Under the pieces are notes generated by a model. The model was not told where the DNA came from. It was given only the letters and a program-made list of their open reading frames with translations, and did not search any database. Source: a virus. Taken from it: DNA of 64,000 nt. This document shows positions 8,038 to 15,720 of this stretch, one piece after another. The stretch spans positions 45,911-109,910 of IMG/VR virus record IMGVR_UViG_3300035659_000003; one strand, given 5' to 3'. The position numbers and the translations under genes were made by a program. Every line of letters begins with the position of its first letter. Positions within the stretch are counted from its first letter, which is position 1.

Positions 8038-8328
8038 CTAGACCTCCCGCGTGTAATGCAAGGCCTCGAGCCGCTCGCCGAGGCGCTTGACGTAGTCATC
8101 CACACCCGTGTAACCAGCGTGGCCCCTGGCGTAGACCTTCCAGCCGTAGTCGTGGGAGCCTGTGTCACTGCGGAACCACACCGCGTAGCGCCGCAGAACG
8201 ACCCCATTGCTCCGCACGGCGTACTCCCTGACGCGCGCGCTAACGAGATCGTCGTCCGGAGTGTCCCACTCCTTGCGCCAGCGGGCCAGGATCGTCGTTC
8301 CCTTAGTTGTCAACTTCGCCATAATCAT
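8038..8328 (-). CDS. Hypothetical protein, 96 aa
   Basis: The start ATGATTATG lies just behind GGAGGTGG and an ECF-like promoter, making this the first gene of its transcript. The chain is basic and mixed alpha/beta: a beta-rich centre (GVVLRRYAVWFRSDTG) and a C-terminal helix (YVKRLGERLEALHY). No family recognised. Confidence 0.6.
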   Translation of the reverse strand: MIMAKLTTKGTTILARWRKEWDTPDDDLVSARVREYAVRSNGVVLRRYAVWFRSDTGSHDYGWKVYARGHAGYTGVDDYVKRLGERLEALHYTREV

Positions 8329-8329
8329 C

Positions 8330-8370
8330 CACCTCCACTGATATAGACGGTGGTGGGCGAAGATCGTTAC
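8330..8370 (-). promoter_or_regulatory. ECF-type promoter-like element, copy A2
   Basis: Minus strand: CGTAAC, 16 bases, CGTC, TATATCAGTGGAGGTGG, then ATG at 8328. The spacer contains CCACCACC, complementary to the ribosome site GGTGG. Confidence 0.6.
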
Positions 8371-8384
8371 GCCTTTTTGCGCGA

Positions 8385-8864
8385 TTATCCGGCTTCTTCT
8401 ACATCCAGCCCCGCGAACTCTAGAACGGCGTGCACAGCCTCCTCGCGACTGTGCACACGGCAGCTCGCGGCCTCGCGGACGAAGGCGTGCTCGTGGGGGT
8501 TCCCCTCCTTCTCCATGATGAGGACGACGAACTTGTGCAGGTGCGACGCCCAGGCCAGCTCGAACATCGAGCCGATGCTTGCCTTTGTTGCGCCCAGGAA
8601 GTCCGCGATGATCACGTCAACGGTAGACACATCGTGGTGGTCTCGCGCGAAGATGGCCGAGTCCGTTGACATAGCTGCGCGGTAGTGGCCGGACGGCAGC
8701 GGCTTGTTGCGGTATTGATGGGACAGGCTACGCTTCCCCCGCATAGGCGAGCGAACCTCGACTCCGCGCTTCTCCAGTGGCATGGCGATCTCCTCGCGGT
8801 GGGTGATCGCCTCGTCATATGTAAGGCCGGTTATGGGGCCACACAGATAACAAGATACGTGCAT
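8385..8864 (-). CDS. Nucleoside 2-deoxyribosyltransferase-like protein
   Basis: This 159-residue protein opens with CYLCGPITGLTYDEA, the YLxGPI nucleotide-binding loop of nucleoside 2-deoxyribosyltransferase and DUF4406 relatives. It also has VDVIIADFLGATKASIGSMFE, matching the family's Asp and Glu active-site region. Known members exchange or release nucleobases from deoxynucleosides, which phages use in nucleotide salvage or DNA modification. The gene precedes an ECF-like promoter and follows a homing endonuclease. The substrate cannot be told from sequence. Confidence 0.75.
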   Translation of the reverse strand: MHVSCYLCGPITGLTYDEAITHREEIAMPLEKRGVEVRSPMRGKRSLSHQYRNKPLPSGHYRAAMSTDSAIFARDHHDVSTVDVIIADFLGATKASIGSMFELAWASHLHKFVVLIMEKEGNPHEHAFVREAASCRVHSREEAVHAVLEFAGLDVEEAG

Positions 8865-8875
8865 GGTTCCTCCTT

Positions 8876-9328
8876 CTAGAATACGTCCCCGTGAAGTTCG
8901 TAATGGCAGTTCTTACACAAGAGGACACACTTCTCAACCTCGCGGCAGAACAGATCGGTGTTGCTGCGCCACAGCCCTGCTGAAATTCGCCGCTCTTTAA
9001 CCGCGCCGTCCTCATGGTGAAAGTCTAGTGAGCCGCCATACGTATTATACCCGCATTGCTGACAGCCGAGACCTTCTTTATAGGCAGAAAACGCGTCTCG
9101 CCGCCGACCCCGAAATTTCCTAGCCCGCGTCAGGTAGGCTGCTCTGCGGCAGGGTTCGCTACAGTAACACGCCCCAGGAGATGGGAACGGAATCGGGCCT
9201 CCGCACTCGCGACAGGGGCGGCGACGCTTCATTCTATAGCAACGCTGCAGCGCGGCCCATCGTTCAGGATTGCGCGCGGCCCACGCGCGAGATCTAACCG
9301 TTTTAGGATTCTGGCTCAGGATAGACAT
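8876..9328 (-). CDS. HNH homing-type endonuclease
   Basis: The start MSILSQNPKTVRSRAW at 9328 is chosen because upstream codons run through the previous gene. The 150-residue protein has an N-terminal CRECGGPIPF/CYCSEPC zinc site and a C-terminal HNH core: CQQCGYN, LDFHHEDG with the catalytic HH, and VLLCKNCHYELH. This is the usual make-up of free-standing phage HNH nucleases. It overlaps the DUF6899-like gene by 26 bases. It is one of four homing endonucleases in the window. Confidence 0.85.
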   Translation of the reverse strand: MSILSQNPKTVRSRAWAARNPERWAALQRCYRMKRRRPCRECGGPIPFPSPGACYCSEPCRRAAYLTRARKFRGRRRDAFSAYKEGLGCQQCGYNTYGGSLDFHHEDGAVKERRISAGLWRSNTDLFCREVEKCVLLCKNCHYELHGDVF

Positions 9329-9626
9329 CGCCGTTCTCAGAACATTTGCGCCGCTCGTAAGGCACCACCACACGGCGATACAGCTCCTGATCGACATTTT
9401 TCAACACACCGGTCAGCAGGGCAATCTTCCAGTATCTAGGCGTGCCCATGAGGTTCAGGACTAGCGTGGTGATGGCATAATTGAGCAGGCCCGCCTCCAC
9501 GGTCATCCTATCCGCCTCTAGCTGTGCGGCAGGGGCCATCATGGTGCGCTCGTTGCGGATGGCATCTGCCAACTGACGCACCCAGGTGTCAATGAACTCG
9601 CGGTTCTTCTTCGGCACGTAGGGCAT
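9303..9626 (-). CDS. DUF6899-like protein
   Basis: This 107-residue protein begins MPYVPKKNREFIDTW and contains GLLNYAITTLVL, then GVLKNVDQELYRRVVVPYE and ENGDVY. I recognise this pattern from a widespread small protein family in phages and bacteria (DUF6899-type). Members are helical and of unknown function. It stands between zinc-ribbon proteins and the HNH endonuclease. Confidence 0.75.
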   Translation of the reverse strand: MPYVPKKNREFIDTWVRQLADAIRNERTMMAPAAQLEADRMTVEAGLLNYAITTLVLNLMGTPRYWKIALLTGVLKNVDQELYRRVVVPYERRKCSENGDVYPEPES

Positions 9627-9926
9627 CTACATACCTCCTACAGGATGGCCGCAGACACGGCACACCACGACTTCTTCGAAATACTGCTCGGTCGTAGGTC
9701 GACGCTCGATGATGTGCTCACCGTGTTGCACGCGCAGCAGCGAGGCATTCACCCGCACACGCTCGCGGTCAACGGGGACGATTCGGAAGCTGCCGTCGCA
9801 ATGCTGCTCCAGACGCACCCGCTTGTCCATCAGCGGCTCCAGGTAGCGCTTAAGGAATACCTCCGTGCCGCAGCACGAGCGGATCAGAACCGCGTCCCCC
9901 CGCCACTCCAATGTTCCCTCAGTCAT
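9627..9926 (-). CDS. Hypothetical protein, 99 aa
   Basis: The start MTEGTLEWRGDAVLI at 9926 overlaps the upstream stop by a few bases. The longer frame from 9977 is not needed. Two Cys pairs (IRSCCG near the N-terminus, VCRVCGHPVGG at the end) could bind zinc together. The middle is beta/alpha with many charged residues (VPVDRERVRVN). Family unknown. Confidence 0.6.
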   Translation of the reverse strand: MTEGTLEWRGDAVLIRSCCGTEVFLKRYLEPLMDKRVRLEQHCDGSFRIVPVDRERVRVNASLLRVQHGEHIIERRPTTEQYFEEVVVCRVCGHPVGGM

Positions 9927-10132
9927 ACAGCCCTCCCTACTACCGGAACCACTGGCACATCCGCCGCCAGTGCCCACTGAACGGCCACTGTCGGCCCCTC
10001 ACAGCGTGGGCAGTACCTGATTACCTGCTCTGGGCGAAACCGCCCGTGAGGGAAGTCCTCCGGTCTGGACGGGCGGTAGCCGTAGGGCCAGTCGCACGTG
10101 CCACACCGTGCCCCAATCAGGATCGCGTTCAT
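9923..10132 (-). CDS. Zinc-ribbon protein, 69 aa
   Basis: Two CxxC pairs, CGTCDWPYGY and YCPRCEG, about 30 residues apart, define a zinc ribbon. The C-terminus is hydrophobic (ALAADVPVVPVVG). It overlaps both neighbours by 4 bases. A DNA- or protein-binding accessory role is plausible but unproven. Confidence 0.6.
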   Translation of the reverse strand: MNAILIGARCGTCDWPYGYRPSRPEDFPHGRFRPEQVIRYCPRCEGPTVAVQWALAADVPVVPVVGRAV

Positions 10133-10623
10133 GCCTTTTTCACCAGGTGGATGTGGGGATGGTTCGGGAAGCAGCTCCGGTCGGTGCTGAGCACCAAGTC
10201 GGGATAGCGCTTGATCCCGCGCCGAACCAGCTCAAGGATATAGCCTCCGTCACGGGGCCACACGCCGTGTCGTGCGTTGGTGTTCTCCTTCACCGCGATC
10301 ACGATATCGCCGCAGTAGGGGCAGTCCGCCACCCAGATATCCACATCCTCGTACCACCACTGATAGCCCTTGTGCGGGCGCTCACAGAGGAAGCACGACC
10401 CCTTGGCCGGTTTCGGTAGGGGTGGGGGCGGGCACACGGGCTCCGACTGCGTCGTCGCCAGGAGCGTGCCGTCTTCCCACACCTTGAAAAAGGCGTAGCG
10501 GCCATCCAGCACCTCGAGGCACAACTGGTGCCCTTTCGGGATGATCTCGACGGGCACCGACGAAGCTGCGTGAACCTTCAGATCACGCCCTGTGTCGTTG
10601 AAGAATACGGCGTGTGCTGTCAT
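10129..10623 (-). CDS. Hypothetical zinc-binding protein, 164 aa
   Basis: The N-terminal half is beta-rich (VFFNDTGRDLKVHAAS...CLEVLDGRYAFFKV). The central part has CFLCERPHKGYQWWYEDV and ADCPYCGDIVIAV, giving two CxxC pairs for one zinc. The C-terminus is His-rich (FPNHPHIHLVKK). No family recognised. Confidence 0.6.
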   Translation of the reverse strand: MTAHAVFFNDTGRDLKVHAASSVPVEIIPKGHQLCLEVLDGRYAFFKVWEDGTLLATTQSEPVCPPPPLPKPAKGSCFLCERPHKGYQWWYEDVDIWVADCPYCGDIVIAVKENTNARHGVWPRDGGYILELVRRGIKRYPDLVLSTDRSCFPNHPHIHLVKKA

Positions 10624-10946
10624 GACTCCTCCTTCTCCCGCGCCAACAGGATGCTGTTCCAGCTAAACTCTACCACGTCTGCATAGGGCAGGTCGTCCAG
10701 CAACCGATCTGCGATTGCCGTGCCCTCGTACTCGGCGAACTGAAATCGGATACCCTCGATCGTAGCAAACAGCCGCGTGCAGGTCGCAACGATGTAGCGC
10801 CAGCCCTTGTCGTTCTCGGCGTTGTGGATGGCCCAGCATGGCACCAGCTCCGCGTCAATGCGCTCAACTGGAAGGCCCGTCAGTGTGCGGGCCGCCACAC
10901 AGGTCAGCGCCAGAGCCATCTCAAGTTCCGTCCACATGTAGCTCAT
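10620..10946 (-). CDS. Hypothetical helical protein, about 108 aa
   Basis: The start is ambiguous between ATG 10946 (MSYMWTELEM) and ATG 10937 (MWTELEM). The second has AAGGATGAG at good spacing. The chain is a helical bundle (MALALTCVAARTLTG; IADRLLDDLPYADVVEF). It resembles no family I know. Confidence 0.55.
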   Translation of the reverse strand: MSYMWTELEMALALTCVAARTLTGLPVERIDAELVPCWAIHNAENDKGWRYIVATCTRLFATIEGIRFQFAEYEGTAIADRLLDDLPYADVVEFSWNSILLAREKEES

Positions 10947-11127
10947 CCTTATGATACCAGGCCTGGGCTCCGCGTGCGGCATTGATCGAGACCAAGAACC
11001 ACCCGCGCCCGAATATCCCGTCAATGTCTTTCTGCCCACTCATAATGACGGTGCCGCCGCTCCCAGCGAAACACTGGAACCGCTGGCCTGGCGGCTTGAT
11101 GATGGTAACGCGGGTTCCGCGTCTCAC
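10921..11127 (-). CDS. Hypothetical protein, 68 aa, SH3-like
   Basis: The sequence MRRGTRVTIIKPPGQRF...GSGGTVIMSGQKD...WFLVSIN reads as a small beta barrel of SH3 or KOW style, with basic residues at the start. It overlaps the next gene by 26 bases. Binding partner unknown. Confidence 0.55.
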   Translation of the reverse strand: MRRGTRVTIIKPPGQRFQCFAGSGGTVIMSGQKDIDGIFGRGWFLVSINAARGAQAWYHKDELHVDGT

Positions 11128-11330
11128 TTAGTTCTCTCCAGGCACTGTGTGATCCGGCGCGCCAGGAGCTTCGCGTCCCCGCGCGAGATCGTAAAGGCGA
11201 AGCCAGGCTTATCCTCTTCGGGGTAGATCTCCAGCTTCAGCTCCTGGGGGCTCGCCGTCGAGACGTAGCCGTTCGGGTATTTGCCTGGTTTACGCCAGCC
11301 CCACATCAGCCCTGGGATGTGCTTGGCCAT
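11124..11330 (-). CDS. Hypothetical protein, 68 aa
   Basis: Small alpha/beta protein: MAKHIPGLMWGWRK, a beta hairpin (ELKLEIYPEEDKPGFAFTIS) and a C-terminal basic helix (RGDAKLLARRITQCLE). It overlaps the HAD gene by 41 bases at its 5' end and the next gene by 4. Unknown function. Confidence 0.6.
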   Translation of the reverse strand: MAKHIPGLMWGWRKPGKYPNGYVSTASPQELKLEIYPEEDKPGFAFTISRGDAKLLARRITQCLERTK

Positions 11331-11922
11331 TTGCTTCCTCCAGTATGTCTAACAGCGCCCCAACGCCAGGTATCCGCACGATCTTCGGGTGTTCGAGATG
11401 CCGGTTGTAGGGGTAGTCAAGAGTGAAGACCGTGATTCCCGCCTCTGCCAGGGCCTGCACAGCTCTCGGGTGGTCGTCCACCATAACAGTGATGCCTAGC
11501 TCCTCGCATTTGGCGGGCTTGTCGCTCGGCTTCTCGACGGTGAATACGGTAGGCTGTACCAGCAGGTGCCACTGCAGCCAGCGCGCCGTTTGCTCCGCCG
11601 CTGGCCTGCCCGTCACGCGCCCGCGCGCCGTAATCCAGGTCACCTCCCAGGTGTCCATCAAGCAGCGCAGCCGCCACCACTCGTCATCGGTTAGCAGACT
11701 AGGCACCCTCTCCCACGAGTTCGGAACCTTGTCGAACTCCCGCCACGCCGCGTTGATGGCCTTCTTGTCCACACCATAGAGCACGGCCAGGTCAGACACC
11801 GTGGCGTCGCCCCCTCGGATCGGCGTGACGGGGTTGCCTGCCGCATCCCGCAGGAACCGCGCCCAGTAGGTCATGAAGTCCGCGACAACTCCGTCCACAT
11901 CCCAGCCTATGCGATAACTCAC
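11290..11922 (-). CDS. HAD-superfamily phosphatase (5'(3')-nucleotidase-like)
   Basis: The start is GTG 11922, which overlaps the upstream TGA. It places HAD motif I at the N-terminus: YRIGWDVDGVVADF, with nucleophile Asp and acid Asp. Motif II is EVTWITARG (Thr) and motif IV is VMVDDHPRAV. The 210-residue size and DVDGVVADF signature fit phage and bacterial 5'(3')-deoxyribonucleotidase-like phosphatases of nucleotide metabolism. Substrate not determined. Confidence 0.75.
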   Translation of the reverse strand: MSYRIGWDVDGVVADFMTYWARFLRDAAGNPVTPIRGGDATVSDLAVLYGVDKKAINAAWREFDKVPNSWERVPSLLTDDEWWRLRCLMDTWEVTWITARGRVTGRPAAEQTARWLQWHLLVQPTVFTVEKPSDKPAKCEELGITVMVDDHPRAVQALAEAGITVFTLDYPYNRHLEHPKIVRIPGVGALLDILEEANGQAHPRADVGLA

Positions 11923-12365
11923 TGTTGGCTCCGTCTCCCGCGTAGCGCCTGATAGATAATTGCGCGAGTGATTGCCACGAACGGGCCATGCCACCACCCA
12001 CCACGATGCGCAGGTCGCCCACCCTGTCCCAGAATAGGAAATGCTACAAATAGCTCTGCGTCTGAACGCCTGCGTCCCCGAAAGTAAGGCAGCAACATAC
12101 GGATGATCCACTGCGCCCTGCGTCCAGTAACAACCCAGTCTCCACAGAGCGCCCAGTTCTGCCGCTTTCGAAGTCGGATATCGCCCGCCCCCGTCCCGTC
12201 CTGACACGCCTGCAAAAGCTGCGTATCAGTGTTAGTCACGCGCAGTCTAAGAGCGAAGCCAGTCGGACATCGGTAGCACTGAAGGTGACCCTCGCCCTCC
12301 ACGATGCCCGCAAGCCAGCCTAGAAACGAGTCTGAGGAATCCAAAACCCTAGTCCTCTTACGCAA
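11919..12365 (-). CDS. LAGLIDADG homing endonuclease
   Basis: This 148-residue protein has FLGWLAGIVEGEGHLQ near the N-terminus, the LAGLIDADG helix with its acidic residue. Beta-strand text typical of the family follows (FALRLRVTNTDTQLLQ). One motif in a chain this short suggests a homodimer. It is inserted between a zinc-ribbon membrane protein and the HAD gene with overlaps on both sides. No intron is evident. Confidence 0.8.
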   Translation of the reverse strand: MRKRTRVLDSSDSFLGWLAGIVEGEGHLQCYRCPTGFALRLRVTNTDTQLLQACQDGTGAGDIRLRKRQNWALCGDWVVTGRRAQWIIRMLLPYFRGRRRSDAELFVAFPILGQGGRPAHRGGWWHGPFVAITRAIIYQALRGRRSQQ

Positions 12366-12546
12366 ACAGAATCACGCCTGCTATAGCCAACGCAGGAAGC
12401 CCTACCATGACTAGGCACGCCGCCCAGAACGGCCAGCGAGGATAGCTGCAGACCACCAGCACGCATTCGCCGTCCAGCACACTACGCTCGCCGCAACGTG
12501 GGCAGATCTCAAGCCCCAGGCCGCCAGTGCCGGAACCGCCGCCCAT
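12358..12546 (-). CDS. Zinc-ribbon membrane peptide, 62 aa
   Basis: ICPRCGERSVLDGEC...CSYP gives a short zinc ribbon, followed by one transmembrane helix (WAACLVMVGLPALAIAGVIL). The domain order predicts a membrane-anchored zinc finger. Role unknown. Confidence 0.6.
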   Translation of the reverse strand: MGGGSGTGGLGLEICPRCGERSVLDGECVLVVCSYPRWPFWAACLVMVGLPALAIAGVILFA

Positions 12547-12547
12547 G

Positions 12548-13156
12548 CTAGTCCTCCACCGCGTCGACCATACCCCACTCCAGAGCCTCTTCGGGGAAGA
12601 GGTAGACGGGGGTGTTGGCCTCTAGAATCGTGAGCCAGAACTCCTCGGTCTTGTAGGGTGTCCCCGCCGCCGCCGTGCTGCGCTCCGCATGGAACTTGGC
12701 TGTCTCCCTGTGCAACCGCGTCAGAAGCTTCTGCTCCGCGTTGAGGTCGCGCAGGTCGCCCACCGTCCAAGACGTGATGCCGTGCACCATCAAGAAAGCG
12801 CTCTTGCCCATCTTGCGGACGTTGCACGTCTGGAGAACCTCGAACGCAGCGCTCATGCCGTGCCCGTAGACCTCGCCGGTGACGATGCAGCCCTTCCGCT
12901 GCGCCGCGCGGATCGCGTCCACGATAGCAAACTCGGACTCCACACTGCCGCCGTTCGAGGAGATGCGGACGGTGATCGGGTCAGGCTTCTCGCTGAGAAG
13001 GCTGATCTCCCGAACGATCCTGGCCGCCATCTCCGACCCCACGCGCTCGTCCAAGTAGACCTCGCGGCGCTTGAGGGCGGCAAACCGAAGCGAATCCTCG
13101 TAGCCGCGTGGCTCCTTCGTCTCGTCCACGTAGGTAGGCTCGTCCTGAGTCCTCAT
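12548..13156 (-). CDS. ClpP-like serine protease
   Basis: The start MRTQDEPTYV at 13156 gives 202 residues, the usual ClpP length. Conserved features are ITVRISSNGGSVESEFAI (oxyanion region), GHGMSAAFEVL with catalytic Ser102 and FLMVHGI with catalytic His125; an Asp around 133-136 would complete the triad. ClpP-like enzymes in phages act in head maturation or protein turnover. This one is far from the capsid genes, so turnover or antidefence seems likelier. No Clp ATPase gene is nearby. Confidence 0.8.
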   Translation of the reverse strand: MRTQDEPTYVDETKEPRGYEDSLRFAALKRREVYLDERVGSEMAARIVREISLLSEKPDPITVRISSNGGSVESEFAIVDAIRAAQRKGCIVTGEVYGHGMSAAFEVLQTCNVRKMGKSAFLMVHGITSWTVGDLRDLNAEQKLLTRLHRETAKFHAERSTAAAGTPYKTEEFWLTILEANTPVYLFPEEALEWGMVDAVED

Positions 13157-13157
13157 A

Positions 13158-13349
13158 CTAGCCCTTCCTCTCCTTCTGATCGCTATCGATCGTCCAGTTC
13201 GCGATGACATCCTCGGCGCAGCCTCCGCAGTAGCAGCCGTCGTCTATCCAGTGCACGCACCCTGAGCAGACCGCCAACCCGCAGGTCTCGCACTCGTGCT
13301 CCGGAAACTCCGCGCTGCAAAACCAGCAGGGGAACTCGCCCACGTCCAT
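13158..13349 (-). CDS. Cys-rich zinc-finger protein, 63 aa
   Basis: Nine Cys in a short span (CWFCSAEF, CETCGLAVCSGC, CYCGGC), with a His, suggest two interleaved zinc sites in a B-box/RING-like arrangement. ATG 13349 overlaps the upstream TGA. No further domain. Function unknown. Confidence 0.6.
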   Translation of the reverse strand: MDVGEFPCWFCSAEFPEHECETCGLAVCSGCVHWIDDGCYCGGCAEDVIANWTIDSDQKERKG

Positions 13350-13744
13350 CACTCCGCCTCTGACTCCTGCGGCGCGAACGCTCCGGCGCGAATGGCCTCG
13401 ACCGCCTCGATGTCGCGACCGTCAAGTGCCCTGTCGTCAAGCTCAGGATGCGTCCGCTCATACTCCATCAGCGTCAACGCACACCAAGCGACCGACGCCA
13501 ACACATGCTGGCCGTCCTTCGGGTCGAGTGAGACCCCCTTGCGGAACGTCTCCAGGTGCCGCATCATTGCGCCGATGACACGGCTCCAGGCCATGCCCTT
13601 GCGCCAGTTGTGATCGGTGTATTTGCGGGCACCCATCGTGTAGACGAACGCCACCGCCCCTAGTGGCAACGGGGGGATCAGATCATAGCGGAGTTTCTCC
13701 GCGTCGTTCTTCCAGGCCGGTAGTTTGGCCTTCGGGCCGCTCAT
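13349..13744 (-). CDS. dATP/dGTP pyrophosphohydrolase-like protein
   Basis: The start MSGPKAKLPAWKNDAEK at 13744 overlaps the upstream stop; the longer frame covers other genes. The 131-residue chain has LRYDLIPPLPLGAVAFVYTM, GARKYTDHNWRKGM and MMRHLETFRKG, then DGQHVLASVAWCALTLMEY. I recognise this as the phage DUF5664 / dATP-dGTP diphosphohydrolase N-terminal family. Known members alter the purine dNTP pool. Phages with base-modified DNA use them. Confidence 0.75.
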   Translation of the reverse strand: MSGPKAKLPAWKNDAEKLRYDLIPPLPLGAVAFVYTMGARKYTDHNWRKGMAWSRVIGAMMRHLETFRKGVSLDPKDGQHVLASVAWCALTLMEYERTHPELDDRALDGRDIEAVEAIRAGAFAPQESEAE

Positions 13745-14034
13745 CACCAAGTCCTGTCCAGCTCCACCGGATAGGGATCGCTCGGCTCGTCGTCTAGAAA
13801 CGAATCCTCCGGTGGCTCGCCCGTAGGAAACCCTCCACTCAGGACATAATCTGGGGAAGCGTAAGGGTCGTCGCGGGCCGCGTCGTCGAGGTCGAGTACA
13901 GGCCGATAGGCCCTGAACGGGGCCTTGTTGATGATCCTGACCGTAGTGGGGCTCCCTTGCCGCACTAGGTACTCTAGCGCCTTGCGGATTCCCCGCATCT
14001 CCTCCAGCATCTGCCGTTGCTGCTCGATACACAT
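13744..14034 (-). CDS. Hypothetical protein, 96 aa
   Basis: A coiled N-terminus (MCIEQQRQMLEEMRGIRKALEYL) precedes an acidic Pro-rich tail (FPTGEPPEDSFLDDEPSD). Stop and start with the next gene overlap as ATGA. It may be an adaptor; no family recognised. Confidence 0.55.
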   Translation of the reverse strand: MCIEQQRQMLEEMRGIRKALEYLVRQGSPTTVRIINKAPFRAYRPVLDLDDAARDDPYASPDYVLSGGFPTGEPPEDSFLDDEPSDPYPVELDRTW

Positions 14035-14037
14035 AGA

Positions 14038-14454
14038 CTAAGCCTCCTCTATCTCTCGTGCCCAAGGTGGCACCTCGGTCAGTGGTTCCAGTTCCGGCAC
14101 GAGGCCGCTGAATTGCTGCAAGACAAGGAACACCTGCAGCAGCACCGGCTGTGCATTGTCATAGGACGTGCGCCCCAGGCTGGAGACAATCATCCAGGCG
14201 TCGTCGAACGTCAAGGCCAGCTCCTGCTTATCGGCGCTAGGGGCAGCCGCCGCACCGTATCCGGCGATCGCCGCTGTGGTGGTGACGCCCTTTGGAAAGG
14301 TCAGGGCCAGGATGATATCTTGCACCTTGCGGAGTAGATAGTGCACCTCCGACTCGTCCTTCCCCAGCACGTGAGGGCCGCTAATGCCGCGCAAGAGTTC
14401 ATGGATGGCCCAGCCGTCAGTCAGGCTCACCCATATCGTCTTCGTATCGGACAT
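14038..14454 (-). CDS. Hypothetical protein, 138 aa
   Basis: MSDTKTIWVSLTDGWAIHELLRGI and later LTFDDAWMIVSSLGR suggest two related alpha/beta halves. The end is acidic and helical. It overlaps the upstream gene by 38 bases. No recognised family. Confidence 0.6.
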   Translation of the reverse strand: MSDTKTIWVSLTDGWAIHELLRGISGPHVLGKDESEVHYLLRKVQDIILALTFPKGVTTTAAIAGYGAAAAPSADKQELALTFDDAWMIVSSLGRTSYDNAQPVLLQVFLVLQQFSGLVPELEPLTEVPPWAREIEEA

Positions 14455-14680
14455 TGGGCACCTCCTCCGATAAGGAATCTACCGCTAGCACAATCGTCTC
14501 CTCGAACTCAGGGTGCTCAGCGCGGAGAAACTCCGTAACCGCGCCGCACTTCTTGCAGACGCCATGCTCGTAGAAATAATGACTCCCCATCACCCATGTG
14601 GGCCGATCCATAATGTAGTGATGGACGCAGTTCGAGTCCCCGCCACGGACGTTGACTCGCTGTGAGGCGTGCTTACCCAC
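14417..14680 (-). CDS. Hypothetical zinc-binding protein, 87 aa
   Basis: CVHHYIM and HGVCKKCGAVTEF supply Cys/His ligands for one zinc site; an acidic tail follows (DSLSEEVPNVRYEDD). Overlaps both neighbours. Unknown function. Confidence 0.55.
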   Translation of the reverse strand: MGKHASQRVNVRGGDSNCVHHYIMDRPTWVMGSHYFYEHGVCKKCGAVTEFLRAEHPEFEETIVLAVDSLSEEVPNVRYEDDMGEPD

Positions 14681-15038
14681 GCGTCCACCCCGTCGCCGCC
14701 GCCAGACGCTCCTGAGCAGTCGCGTCCGGCAGGGTATTGATCTCGGGATCGGTGCGAGATAGGCCCAGGATGCGGTCGGTGCTCTTCTCCTCGGGGTCGC
14801 CCCGCTGCTCGGCGTGTTCTCGCATCTCCTGCGCCAACGTGTAGGCGGGCCGGATATGGTCGGAGAATGTGTAAACGTCCAGTGCTCCGAACCGGCCTAG
14901 TGGCACACGCACCGTTACGATTTCCCACGCGTGCTCCCCGAAGGCGTAGCGCTCGACGGCGACAACGACGCCGATCGCCCGCAGCGCTCTCCGCTCAGCC
15001 GTGTGAAGGATTTCTGCTAGCTCACCGAGCCTCGTCAT
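14673..15038 (-). CDS. Hypothetical protein, 121 aa
   Basis: N-terminal helix (LGELAEILHTAERRALRAI), central beta region (VAVERYAFGEHAWEIVTVRV) and a charged C-terminal helix. Soluble, no motif. Fits the same operon by position. Confidence 0.55.
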   Translation of the reverse strand: MTRLGELAEILHTAERRALRAIGVVVAVERYAFGEHAWEIVTVRVPLGRFGALDVYTFSDHIRPAYTLAQEMREHAEQRGDPEEKSTDRILGLSRTDPEINTLPDATAQERLAAATGWTRG

Positions 15039-15056
15039 TGGTATTCTCCAGTGCTA

Positions 15057-15515
15057 CTAGGCCGCATTTGCCCGTCGCCTCCCATGAACTTCCTCGTTGT
15101 GCTGCGCCAGAGTGTCGTTCAATCTGTCAAAAGGCACAGTTGAGGTAGTACCGTCGCACCAATGAATCGGGACGGGCGGGTGAAACTGCATCCGCCACGC
15201 AATGGCCTCGTCGCTCTTGGCGTTGGCGTCAAGGCGCGTGGCCTTGGTACCTGCAGGGACGAGTTTGAGCGGCGTCGGCGTGTCGACGACCCTCGCCGCG
15301 ACTGCTGCCCGCTGCCCCCCCTCGGCCAGGCTCCAGAAGCGCCAGCCGTTGCAGGCGACTCCGCCCGTGATTGCGCTCCCCGCCGCCGACAAGCTCCCGA
15401 ACTCCCGCCCGTCCTCCAGGCGGCAGCGCCCCCCATCGAGGACGGTGGCCCCGTAAGCGTCGCCCTTATAACGAGCCACCAATGGTGTGCCCGCTGCCAA
15501 GCTATGCCGAGCCAT
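15057..15515 (-). CDS. RAMA-domain-like protein
   Basis: Residues about 10-65 read LVARYKGDAYGATVLDGG, then CRLEDGREFGSLSAAGSAI and NGWRFWSL. That is the pattern of the RAMA (restriction enzyme adenine methylase associated) domain, thought to bind DNA or modified bases. The C-terminal half (SDEAIAWRMQFHPPVPIHW) is not recognised. It starts 7 bases after an ECF-like promoter and its ribosome site GGGAGG. A DNA-binding role in regulation or antirestriction is possible. Confidence 0.65.
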   Translation of the reverse strand: MARHSLAAGTPLVARYKGDAYGATVLDGGRCRLEDGREFGSLSAAGSAITGGVACNGWRFWSLAEGGQRAAVAARVVDTPTPLKLVPAGTKATRLDANAKSDEAIAWRMQFHPPVPIHWCDGTTSTVPFDRLNDTLAQHNEEVHGRRRANAA

Positions 15516-15521
15516 ACGCGA

Positions 15522-15567
15522 CCTCCCTTTCTGCTTACTATGACGATCCGGCGGGGTCTTCGGTCAC
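15522..15567 (-). promoter_or_regulatory. ECF-type promoter-like element, copy B1
   Basis: Minus strand: TGTGAC, 17 bases, CGTC, ATAGTAAGCAGAAAGGGAGG, then ATG at 15515. The -35 side overlaps the last codons of the 56-aa gene. Confidence 0.55.
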
Positions 15568-15708
15568 ACCCCGCACCCGCTCAATAGGAAACCGGATGAT
15601 CTTATGGGCCTCCTTCTTGGCCCGCTGATAGTCAGCCATGAAGCGGTTCGCCACGCCCATGAATTTCAAGAAGCGGCGCAGCTCAAGGTCAATCGGCTCC
15701 TTGTCCAT
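15538..15708 (-). CDS. Small helical protein, 56 aa
   Basis: Starts MDKEPIDLELRRFLKFMG behind an AGGAGGG site. The chain is basic and helical and ends GVTEDPAGSS. That tail resembles the ends of three unrelated proteins whose 3' ends also overlap a promoter element, so the tail is probably dictated by DNA. Function unknown. Confidence 0.55.
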   Translation of the reverse strand: MDKEPIDLELRRFLKFMGVANRFMADYQRAKKEAHKIIRFPIERVRGVTEDPAGSS

Positions 15709-15720
15709 CGTCAGGCCCTC

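Noticed and set aside
13349-14065. Long N-terminal extension of the pyrophosphohydrolase gene
   Set aside because: The extension covers the 96-aa gene and is Arg-rich shadow; MSGPKAKL at 13744 overlaps the upstream stop and matches family N-termini.
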